Shown: positions 53,927 to 61,860 of the stretch, piece after piece
Layout of the letters: each line of letters starts with the position of its first letter
How positions within the stretch are numbered: the first letter of the stretch is position 1
Assembly: GCA_963780715.1 (NCBI GenBank)
Contig: CAWADK010000024.1
Span: 62,001 to 126,000, forward strand
Source: JALORV01 sp963780715
GTDB lineage: Bacteria > Pseudomonadota > Gammaproteobacteria > Burkholderiales > Burkholderiaceae_F
Reading direction: 5' to 3'
DNA length: 64,000 nt
Made by a program: the position numbers and the translations under genes
The notes under the pieces: model-generated
What the model saw: only the letters and a program-made list of their open reading frames with translations
The model's database searches: none
What the model was told of the DNA's origin: nothing

Positions 53927-56509
53927 ATGAACGTCACGACCCGCGCGAAGTCTTGCGCAGCGATCGCAGCAACCTGCGTCACGACACTGCTCGCTGCCTG
54001 CGGCGGCTCCTCGTCATCCACTCCGACACCGAGTCCGGCGCCGGCAGGCGGCAGTTCCGCCGCGCTCGTCTTCGCGCCCGCGACGCCGCTCGCCATCAAG
54101 CAGGGCAGCATGCAGGAAGTGCTGCTGTCGCTCGAGAACGCGGACGCGGTCGTCGGCCAGCGGGTGCGGATTGCTACCACCGACTCGTCGATCGCCGACG
54201 TCTCGCCCGCCACGTGCACGCTGTCGGGCACCTCCCCGGCCTCGAAGCAGTGCCTGCTCAAGGTGAACGGCAAGGCGCTGGGGGCCGTTTCAGTGACGGC
54301 CCAGGCAGACGGCATGCCCGAAGTCCGCCTGACCGGAAGCGTAGGCACCGCGGTCAATTACGGGACGCTTGCCGTCGCCAATGCGCCGGGTTCGTACGTC
54401 TCGACTTCACCTGTCAGTGCGGGGTTTGCCGCGACCGGTGCCGCGCCCTACACGCTCCCGTTGAAGGCCAGGCTCATCGGCAGCTCGGGCGTCGATGCCG
54501 GGGCAGGTGCGGTCATCACGTTCACCAGTTCGACCGCCGGCGTCACGTTCAATCCGGCCCAGTGCAGCGTGACAACGACTGCGCCGGAGTGCAGCACGAC
54601 GGCAACATTGCCGACCGCGGCCGCCGCGACGATCGTCGTCGGCGCGAGCGCTGCGCAGTACTCCGCCTACAGCAGCATCACGGTCAACGCGGCGCCCGCA
54701 GCGGCGCCGGCGAACGGCACGATCAGCCTCAGCACGCAGTCGGGCAACAACGTTCCAAACGGCATGAAGGCACCGCTGTTCGTCAACTGGAACAATCCGA
54801 CGACGTCCGGACACCGTCACTGTCACGCTGAACCTGCAGGGCAGCGGGATCGCGTTCTACAGCTACGCGCCGGGCAACAATACGACGCTGAACACGTCGG
54901 CGACGCAGACCTGCATGCTGACCTTCGTCGGCAAGGGGCAGACGAGCAATGCGTTGAGCTGCGGCTTCGGACTCGTGGGCCAGGCCACGACTGGCAGCGT
55001 CACCGTCAGCGCGACGGCCACCTCGACCGCGCAGCAGACCTACAGCGTCGCGCCGCTGGTACTGGGCGCAGTCGCCCCGGAAGCGACGCGGCGCGCGGTC
55101 ACGTTCTCCAACAACTCGTCGCAGACGATCCACGTCGGCATCACCGGCGGGGCGGCGTCCTCGTGGACGAGCGCGACAACTCCGTTCGTGACACCGGGCC
55201 AGACGACCGCCAACCTGAAGCCGGGCGCGGGGTCGACCTGCGGTCCATCGAACCCGCTCGCGGCCTGTCCAATCGGCACCACCTGCATGCAGGGCGGTGC
55301 GTCACCGAGCAGCGACCTCAGCAAGACGCCGTACTACTGCTACTACGACCAGATCGCACCGACAACGGCTACACGCTGGCCGCGAAGTCCACGACGACCA
55401 CCGTGCTCGAGATCTCCGCCTCCAGCATTGCGCCGAGTGGCGGCGGGGTGATCTGGTCCGGCAACTTCTACGCACGCACCGGCTGCGACCCGACCACGGG
55501 CCAGTGCGAGAACGCCACCTGCAAGGGCTCGGCGGGTGGCCTCGTGTGCGGACCCGGCACCGGACCTTCACCCGGCACGAACACGCTGGCTGAGGTCACG
55601 TTCGTGGCGTACCCCGGCCCGGACTACTACGATGTCTCGATCATCAACGGCGCCAATTTCGCCACCGAGTTCGGGCCGAGCAACGTCGCCGTGTCGGCCA
55701 CGGATGCCTACACCTGCGGTGTGGCCGGCAGCCGGACCGCGCAGAACGGCGGCTTCCCGGGCAATGCCGCCGGTCTGCCTGCCGCGCCGTGGACGATGAC
55801 GCCGACCAGCGCCTCGTTTCCGCCGGGCGTCACGACGACGGGCGACCCGTCGAGCTACTACCGGCTGGTCGCCGTCCAGACGAGCGCGAAGGCGCCGCAG
55901 ACCTGCACGCAGGACATTAACTGCGACGACGGTGTCAACACGAAGTGTGGCTACGCGATGTCGGACGTGGTCACTGGGGCCAGCTTCACATACGCCACGC
56001 GGACCTGCGGCAAGCCGGTCGGCTGGCTGACGGTGGACGCGATCTGGGGCTTCAATGCGACCAGCAAGAACGAGGCGCCGTTCTCCTTCGGCACGAAGTG
56101 GTCCTACGGCACCGCCGGCATGGTCAGCGTCGGCGACCTGCAGCTCTGCATCAATGGGACCTACAGCGCTTATATCCCGAACGGCACGGCAAGTTCAGTA
56201 CCCGCCTTTCCGGTTCAGCCGCTGGCACTCGCGTGCGGCGGCGTGATGTGGGGCGCGACCGAGTCTCCGGCGCCGCTGCAGAATCCGGCCGGCAACGCCG
56301 GGCTCAACCTCACGCGGCCGACGCAGCCGGTGCAGTCGGCCAACGCCAACTGGATCGATTACGTGCTGCCGACGATCACCTGGCTCAAGCAGGCCTGCCC
56401 GACCTGCTACACGTACCCGTTCGACGACATGACATCGACGTTCACCTGCTCGGACGCCTCGCGCAACCCGAGCACGAACTACAGCGTGACGTTCTCCGAC
56501 CTGAACTGA
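53927..56509 (+). CDS. Lipoprotein with Ig-like region and thaumatin-like domain (two frame changes)
   Basis: The ATG at 53927 opens a lipoprotein signal with lipobox LLAAC followed by a Ser/Pro/Thr linker. Several Ig-like/adhesin-like repeats (about 40-300) come next. The frame changes near 54,805, runs to near 55,355, then returns. The C-terminal half is rich in Cys and matches thaumatin: FSNNSSQTIHVGI, DYYDVSIINGAN, KQACPTCYTYPFDDMTSTFT and VTFSDLN. About 860 residues in all. Thaumatin-like domains bind or cleave glucans in plants and fungi; bacterial roles are little known. It is probably on the outer membrane. Confidence 0.78.
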   Translation: MNVTTRAKSCAAIAATCVTTLLAACGGSSSSTPTPSPAPAGGSSAALVFAPATPLAIKQGSMQEVLLSLENADAVVGQRVRIATTDSSIADVSPATCTLSGTSPASKQCLLKVNGKALGAVSVTAQADGMPEVRLTGSVGTAVNYGTLAVANAPGSYVSTSPVSAGFAATGAAPYTLPLKARLIGSSGVDAGAGAVITFTSSTAGVTFNPAQCSVTTTAPECSTTATLPTAAAATIVVGASAAQYSAYSSITVNAAPAAAPANGTISLSTQSGNNVPNGMKAPLFVNWNNPTTSGHRHCHAEPAGQRDRVLQLRAGQQYDAEHVGDADLHADLRRQGADEQCVELRLRTRGPGHDWQRHRQRDGHLDRAADLQRRAAGTGRSRPGSDAARGHVLQQLVADDPRRHHRRGGVLVDERDNSVRDTGPDDRQPEAGRGVDLRSIEPARGLSNRHHLHAGRCVTEQRPQQDAVLLLLRPDRTDNGYTLAAKSTTTTVLEISASSIAPSGGGVIWSGNFYARTGCDPTTGQCENATCKGSAGGLVCGPGTGPSPGTNTLAEVTFVAYPGPDYYDVSIINGANFATEFGPSNVAVSATDAYTCGVAGSRTAQNGGFPGNAAGLPAAPWTMTPTSASFPPGVTTTGDPSSYYRLVAVQTSAKAPQTCTQDINCDDGVNTKCGYAMSDVVTGASFTYATRTCGKPVGWLTVDAIWGFNATSKNEAPFSFGTKWSYGTAGMVSVGDLQLCINGTYSAYIPNGTASSVPAFPVQPLALACGGVMWGATESPAPLQNPAGNAGLNLTRPTQPVQSANANWIDYVLPTITWLKQACPTCYTYPFDDMTSTFTCSDASRNPSTNYSVTFSDLN

Positions 56510-56540
56510 GGGGCCACGCGCACACCGGAACCGGCCCGAA

Positions 56541-56566
56541 CGCGCGCCGCGCGCACGCGGCGCGCG
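56541..56566. terminator. Strong GC hairpin between convergent genes
   Basis: Perfect 11-bp stem CGCGCGCCGCG / CGCGGCGCGCG with a CGCA loop, in the 64-bp gap between the thaumatin-like gene and the TrpB2 gene. No T tract; likely a bidirectional transcription block. Confidence 0.5.
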
Positions 56567-56573
56567 ACGAAGT

Positions 56574-57944
56574 TCAGGCCGGCTCGGGCACGCTCGGCAG
56601 CCCGGCCAGCGCCATCGCGAGTTCCTTCTCGTCGTAGCTCTCGTCCCTGAGCTCGCCCGCGAAGTACTTCTGGTAGGCGCTCATGTCGAAGTGGCCGTGG
56701 CCGCAAAGGTTGAAGAGGATCGTCTCGCTGTGGCCTTCGCGCTGGCAGCGCAGCGCTTCCTCGATCGCGCCCTTGACCGCGTGATTGGCCTCAGGCGCCG
56801 GCACGATGCCTTCGGCGCGCGCGAACAGCACCCCGGCGGCGAAGCACTCGTTCTGCGTGTAGGCGGTGGCCTCGATCTTGCCGAGCTGCCTCAGATGCGA
56901 CACGAGCGGTGCCATGCCGTGGTAACGCAGTCCGCCGGCGTGAAAACCGGGCGGCGTGAAGCTCGAACCGAGCGTATGCATCTTGGTGAGCGGCGTCATA
57001 TGGCCGGTGTCGCCGAAGTCGTACGCATAGCGGCCGCGCGTCAGCGACGGGCACGCTGCCGGCTCGACGGCGACGATGCGCGGGCTCTTGCCGCCGCGCA
57101 GGCCGTGGCCGATGTACGGAAATGCGATCCCGGCGAAATTCGAGCCGCCGCCGGTGCAACCGACGACGACATCGGGCCACTCGTTGGCCATCTGCATCTG
57201 CTCGATCGATTCGAGCCCGATGACGGTCTGGTGCATCAGCACGTGGTTGAGCACCGAGCCCAGCGCGTACTTGGTGTCTTCGCGCTGCGCGGCGAGCTCC
57301 ACGGCTTCCGAGATGGCGATGCCGAGGCTGCCCGGGTGATCGGGCCGTTCAGCCAGCACGCGGCGACCGTACTCAGTCTCGTTCGAAGGTGAAGGCAGGC
57401 AGCGCGCGCCGTAGGTTTCCATGACCGCGCGGCGGTACGGCTTCTGGTCATATGACACGCGCACCTGGAAGATCAGCACCTCGATGCCGAAGAGCGACCC
57501 GGCGAAAGCGAGCGACGTGCCCCACTGGCCCGCGCCGGTTTCGGTCGTGAGCCGCTTGATGCCACACGCCCAGTTGTAGAACGCCTGCGGCACGGCGGTG
57601 TTCGGCTTGTGGCTGCCAGCCGGGCTCACGCCCTCGTACTTGTAGAAGATCTTGGCGGGCGTGCCGAGTGCCTTCTCGAGGCGATGCGCGCGATACAGCG
57701 GCGCGGGCCGCCAGAGGCGATAGATCTCGCGGACCTGCTGCGGAATCTCGATCTCGCGCTCGGTGCTCACCTCCTGCAGGATCAGGTCCATCGGGAAGAG
57801 CGGCGCCAGGTCGTCCGGCCCGATCGGCTTGAGCGTGCCCGGATGCAGCACCGGCGGCAGCGCCTTGGGCAGGTCGGCCTGGATGTTGTACCAGGACCGC
57901 GGCATGCGGGACTCGTCGAGGACGTACTTGGTGGGTGTGTTCAT
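56574..57944 (-). CDS. TrpB2-type tryptophan synthase beta chain
   Basis: 456 residues, longer than standard TrpB, as in the TrpB2 subgroup. The PLP lysine is about 113 (EGVSPAGSHKPNTA) and the phosphate-binding loop is CTGGGSNFAG. TrpB2 proteins make tryptophan from indole and serine or act on related amino acids, and often lack a TrpA partner. No trpA lies nearby. The frame is intact. Confidence 0.9.
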   Translation of the reverse strand: MNTPTKYVLDESRMPRSWYNIQADLPKALPPVLHPGTLKPIGPDDLAPLFPMDLILQEVSTEREIEIPQQVREIYRLWRPAPLYRAHRLEKALGTPAKIFYKYEGVSPAGSHKPNTAVPQAFYNWACGIKRLTTETGAGQWGTSLAFAGSLFGIEVLIFQVRVSYDQKPYRRAVMETYGARCLPSPSNETEYGRRVLAERPDHPGSLGIAISEAVELAAQREDTKYALGSVLNHVLMHQTVIGLESIEQMQMANEWPDVVVGCTGGGSNFAGIAFPYIGHGLRGGKSPRIVAVEPAACPSLTRGRYAYDFGDTGHMTPLTKMHTLGSSFTPPGFHAGGLRYHGMAPLVSHLRQLGKIEATAYTQNECFAAGVLFARAEGIVPAPEANHAVKGAIEEALRCQREGHSETILFNLCGHGHFDMSAYQKYFAGELRDESYDEKELAMALAGLPSVPEPA

Positions 57945-58031
57945 GGCCTGCCTCTGCTGGCTTCTCTGAGGCAATTATCGGACAGGTTGCACAAGCTCTG
58001 CCGAGCGCCGGTGTGCGCGGCGAGCCTGCCC

Positions 58032-58601
58032 TCAGCGGCCCAAGCCTTGACCGCACCACTGCTGCTCGCAAGGGATGCCGTCGCCGTTCCCGTCCATCTT
58101 CACGCCCGGGCAGTTCGCAAGAAAGTACTTGGCTTCCTCGCAGGACGTCATCTGCGCGCAGTGCGTCCGGCCATCGCAGCGGAAAGTCTGCTTGGGTGGC
58201 GCTGACTGCAGCGCCGGAGTGGCGGGTACGCTGTCCGTCACGACAGGACGTGACTTGCCGCCCGAGTAGTTGGAGTACGCGTACACACCCGCCACGATGA
58301 GCGCGGCAGCGACGACCAGGCCGAGCCACGAAGGTCGAGCGCCCTGGCCGGTGTGGCGAGGTTCAGGCGTGTGCGTAGTGCGCAATTGCTTGTGCCCGGC
58401 CCGCTGCACATTGACCGCGCGGCGCTTGCCGTCGCCCGCGGGCTCGACCTCGAACGACAGTACCTCCCCAATCCTCGGGCGCCGTCCATCCGCCTGGAAG
58501 GCAGAGACGTGGACAAAGACGGGGTCGCCGCCGCGCAGCGGGGTAATGAACCCGAAGCCGCGGTCGTCATTCCACTTCTCCAGCTTCCCTTCAAATCGCA
58601 T
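58032..58601 (-). CDS. Cold-shock domain, membrane helix and Excalibur domain protein
   Basis: 189 residues from the ATG at 58601. An N-terminal cold-shock nucleic acid-binding domain (MRFEGKLEKWNDDRGFGFIT, VFVHVSAF), a membrane helix (about 92-107, LGLVVAAALIVAGVYA) and a C-terminal Excalibur domain (TSCEEAKYFLANCPG, MDGNGDGIPCEQQWC) that binds calcium. The cold-shock part would face the cytoplasm and the Excalibur part the periplasm. Function unknown. Confidence 0.85.
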   Translation of the reverse strand: MRFEGKLEKWNDDRGFGFITPLRGGDPVFVHVSAFQADGRRPRIGEVLSFEVEPAGDGKRRAVNVQRAGHKQLRTTHTPEPRHTGQGARPSWLGLVVAAALIVAGVYAYSNYSGGKSRPVVTDSVPATPALQSAPPKQTFRCDGRTHCAQMTSCEEAKYFLANCPGVKMDGNGDGIPCEQQWCGQGLGR

Positions 58602-58760
58602 CGAGAACCGTATCGGTTGCGCAAGGTTCACCTCGCAACCGGGATCATGCCAGCGCCCGGGTTGGTATGAATCCTGAATGAAGTCTCACGGCGGCCTCAC
58701 TTACCCGGGCGAGTGACGGCGCGGCCCGCGGCGCGCACCATGCGTGGACACGGGGGCGCG

Positions 58761-60128
58761 ATGAAGACGGGACGACCGGAACTCAAAGACGAAGCGGACG
58801 TTGAAGTCGTCGCCGACAACGTGCGGGCGGTGGAGGCGATCTATGTCGCCTACATGCTCGACCAGATGGGCGCCTTTCGGGTGCTGGAGCGGATCGCGGA
58901 GCTCTTCAGGCAGGGCTTGCTGCCGCTGGGGCAGGGCCGACTTGCCGAGGCCCTGTTCCACGTCGCGCGGCCGGGCGAGCGGATGCCGGCGCGGGATCGC
59001 GCGGCGTTCTATACGCAGGTGCTGGGCGTGGTCGGCGGGCAGGGTGGCGGCGAGCCGAACCGCGAATTCCTGTCGCTCTGGCTGCGCTTTGTGGTCGCAG
59101 TCTCGATGTTCGCGCGCCAGCACGGCAAGGCAGGACTCGTCGCGCCGGCCACACAGTCCAACGCCCATGTGCGTGCGGCGGCGCGCGCGCTGGCAGCCAA
59201 CGCCTCCGCGCACGGCGGCGGGGTCGTGCAGTTCGCCGCGCGCGAGCTGGCGCTGCAGGTGCAGCAGATGGTCGACCTGCTGGACGATCGCGAGCTGAGG
59301 TCGGCCTTTGGCGCGCACGACATGTGGCAGGTGATCGAACACGTCAACCAGAACCATCTCGGCGGCGCACGCAACATCGCGCGTTACCGGGCGCAGGCCG
59401 AGGCGGGCCGCGAGGTGCTCCACTGGCTGGCCGCGCATGCAGACGATCCTGGCCCGGTGGCACAGGTCGGATCGGGCGGCTCGTCCGGCGATGACGAACT
59501 GGTGCAGGCGGTCGAGCAGTGGCTTGCCGCGAGCGGCGTGGAGGATCAGTCGCTCGCACAGGCAGCGCAGCCCTCGGAATCGCCGGCTCTGGCGAGCGAG
59601 CCGATTGCCCTGCCGGCCGTTGCGCAGGATCTGCTGGCGGCGCTCGGGTTGTCAGTCGCGTCGGGAAGCGCCGGCCCCGCCGGCCGTGAAGACGCGGCGG
59701 CACGCCTGGGCGGCGTCGTGGCACTGCTGCAGGGTGCACGCGGCACCGGCAAGACGCTGGCCGCGCACGTGCTGGCGCACGCGCTGGCGCTCGACATCCT
59801 GCGCGTGGACCTGGCGCAGGTCGTGAGCAAGTATCTCGGCGAAACCGAGCAGCACCTGGACGCGATCTTCGAACGCGCCGAGCGGGCGGGCGCGATCCTC
59901 TTCCTGGACGAGGCGGACCTGCTGCTCGGCAAGCGCAGCGACGTCAAGGACGCGCATGACCGCTACGCGAATGCCGCGGTCAACTATCTGTTGCAGCGGA
60001 TCGCGCGCTACGAGGGTCCGGTGGTGCTGGCCACGAACCTCAGCGGTGATGTAGACGCCGCCTTTACGCCGGAGGAATGGCGGCGACGCGTCTGGCGCGT
60101 CGTGCAGTTTCCGCGGCCGCGCGGTTAG
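58761..60128 (+). CDS. AAA-family ATPase, orphan
   Basis: 455 residues from the ATG at 58761 (GGGGG upstream; ATG at 58740 and GTG at 58713 are alternatives). The C-terminal half has Walker A GARGTGKT (about 325-332) and Walker B ILFLDEADLLLGKR (about 379-392), plus SKYLGETEQHLDAIFERA, a pattern shared with the AAA ATPases of contractile injection systems and CDC48-like proteins. The N-terminal half is helical and of unknown role. No tail or injection genes lie nearby. Confidence 0.8.
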   Translation: MKTGRPELKDEADVEVVADNVRAVEAIYVAYMLDQMGAFRVLERIAELFRQGLLPLGQGRLAEALFHVARPGERMPARDRAAFYTQVLGVVGGQGGGEPNREFLSLWLRFVVAVSMFARQHGKAGLVAPATQSNAHVRAAARALAANASAHGGGVVQFAARELALQVQQMVDLLDDRELRSAFGAHDMWQVIEHVNQNHLGGARNIARYRAQAEAGREVLHWLAAHADDPGPVAQVGSGGSSGDDELVQAVEQWLAASGVEDQSLAQAAQPSESPALASEPIALPAVAQDLLAALGLSVASGSAGPAGREDAAARLGGVVALLQGARGTGKTLAAHVLAHALALDILRVDLAQVVSKYLGETEQHLDAIFERAERAGAILFLDEADLLLGKRSDVKDAHDRYANAAVNYLLQRIARYEGPVVLATNLSGDVDAAFTPEEWRRRVWRVVQFPRPRG

Positions 60129-61087
60129 GGCGCGGCGACCCGGGCACGCGCCGCGCGGTACTCCGCTTCGAGCCGGTCAACGATCACGCGTGCCGACGGC
60201 GCATCGCTCATCTGCCCCACGCCCTGTCCTGCGCCCCAGATGTCGCGCCAGGCCTTCGCCTTGGCGCTGCCGGAGCCAAAGTCCATCTTGGACTTGTCAC
60301 CCTCGGGCAGGTTGTCGGGATCCATGCCGGCGTTGACGACGCTGCCCTTCAGGTAGTTGCCGTGCACGCCGGTAAAGAGGCTGGTGTAGACGATGTCTTC
60401 GGCACGGCTGTCGATGATCATCTGCTTGTAGGCCGCAGGCGCATTGGCCTCTTCGCTCGCGATGAAGCGCGTGCCGATGTAGGCGAGGTCGGCGCCGAGC
60501 GCCTGCGCGGCGAGGATGGCACCGCCGCTGGCGATGCTGCCGGAAAGGATGATCGTGCCGTCGTAGAAGGCGCGTACTTCGGGCACCAGGGCAAACGGAG
60601 AGAGCCGCCCGGCGTGGCCGCCGGCGCCGGTGCAGACGAGGATCAGTCCATCGACGCCGGCCTGCAGCGCGCGCTGGGCGTGCTTGATCGTCGTGACGTC
60701 ATGGAACACGAGGCCGCCGTAACTGTGCGCGGCCTCGACCACGGCGTCGGGCGCGCGCAGGCTGGTGATCATCATCGGCACGCGGTGCTTCACGCAGAGG
60801 TCGAGGTCATGCTGCAGGCGCGTGTTGCTCGTGTGCACGATCTGGTTCACCGCGTAGGGCGCCACCTTTGCGTTCGGGTGCTGCGCCCGGTGCTCCGCGA
60901 GTTCTTTGCTTATGCGATCGAGCCATGTGGCGAGGGTCTCCTGCGGCCTAGCATTCAGCGCAGGAAAGCTGCCGACGATGCCCGCCTTGCACTGCGCGAT
61001 GACCAGTTCCGGTCCGGAGACGATAAACATGGGTGCGCCAATGACCGGCAGGCGCAGGCCGTCGCGCAGCATGGGTGGCAAGGACAT
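60125..61087 (-). CDS. Nitronate monooxygenase-like flavin enzyme
   Basis: 320 residues from the ATG at 61087 (GGAGAGGG upstream). Pattern of the 2-nitropropane dioxygenase family: APMFIVSGPELV, LVCTGAGGHAGRLSPFALVP and SGSIASGGAILAAQALGADLAYIG, which bind FMN. It oxidises nitronates or reduces related substrates with NAD(P)H. It converges with the AAA ATPase, overlapping by 4 bp. Confidence 0.9.
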   Translation of the reverse strand: MSLPPMLRDGLRLPVIGAPMFIVSGPELVIAQCKAGIVGSFPALNARPQETLATWLDRISKELAEHRAQHPNAKVAPYAVNQIVHTSNTRLQHDLDLCVKHRVPMMITSLRAPDAVVEAAHSYGGLVFHDVTTIKHAQRALQAGVDGLILVCTGAGGHAGRLSPFALVPEVRAFYDGTIILSGSIASGGAILAAQALGADLAYIGTRFIASEEANAPAAYKQMIIDSRAEDIVYTSLFTGVHGNYLKGSVVNAGMDPDNLPEGDKSKMDFGSGSAKAKAWRDIWGAGQGVGQMSDAPSARVIVDRLEAEYRAARARVAAP

Positions 61088-61377
61088 CGATTCCCTCTCC
61101 TGTGTGTGCTTCGGCGGTGCCAAGCCGCTGCGAGTGGGCGCGAGCATAGCCGTGAGGCCCGCGATCCCCGGTGTGTTGTGCGCTGCGATGGACGCCGCGT
61201 GCGCCGCGCTGCAGCGACCGCATCGTGAATCGACCTTTCGCGATCGCATATTGGGGATGCGCAGTCGCGGCTCCGTAGTTACCCTCGCTTCCGCCGTCAT
61301 CATCAAGCAGCACTGCGGCCCCATCGTTGCGCAGGATGCCGGGCAGGGGCCGTGGCAACGGAGCAGGACAACGCTGC

Positions 61378-61815
61378 ATGAGCTCTGAACTACATGCCTT
61401 TCATGCCGAACTGATCGCCCGCGACGACGAGGCGCTCTGGAACTGGCCGCGCCGTTCTGCCGCCGTCATGGCCGAGACGCTCGCGCAGATGTGCGAGCAG
61501 CTGGCTGAACTGCTCCGTCACGAGCGCGAGGTCGGGTCCGGCAACGGCGCCTTCGGTGTCGATCCGATCGAACGTGCCAAGCTCAACTACATGTACGGCA
61601 GCACGCTGCTGACGCTGGCTGAACGCGAAAAGCCGGCACTGCTGCCGCACGCCGTCGAGCGGCTCGGCGACGCGCTCTCCCTGGCGCGCCGTCACGTGCC
61701 CGAGCGGGTTGTGACGATCAAGTCGCAGCTCTATCGCGCCGAGCATTCGCTGGCGATGCTGAAGAACTCGACTGCGCCGGAAGAAGTGCACTCTCGCGCG
61801 CGAGAAACAGCCTGA
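61378..61815 (+). CDS. Helical protein of unknown function
   Basis: 145 residues, no signal peptide, largely alpha-helical (MAETLAQMCEQLAELLRHERE, GSTLLTLAEREKPALLPHAV). No family is recognised. It stands alone between the nitronate monooxygenase (divergent) and the large lipoprotein (convergent). Confidence 0.6.
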   Translation: MSSELHAFHAELIARDDEALWNWPRRSAAVMAETLAQMCEQLAELLRHEREVGSGNGAFGVDPIERAKLNYMYGSTLLTLAEREKPALLPHAVERLGDALSLARRHVPERVVTIKSQLYRAEHSLAMLKNSTAPEEVHSRARETA

Positions 61816-61818
61816 CGA

Positions 61819-61841
61819 CCGCCGGGAGTGACGCCCGGCGG
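61819..61841. terminator. Hairpin between convergent genes
   Basis: Perfect 8-bp stem CCGCCGGG / CCCGGCGG with a 7-nt loop in the 45-bp gap between two convergent genes. No T tract; probably a bidirectional stop. Confidence 0.5.
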
Positions 61842-61860
61842 CCTGCGTGCTTCGAGCCAA

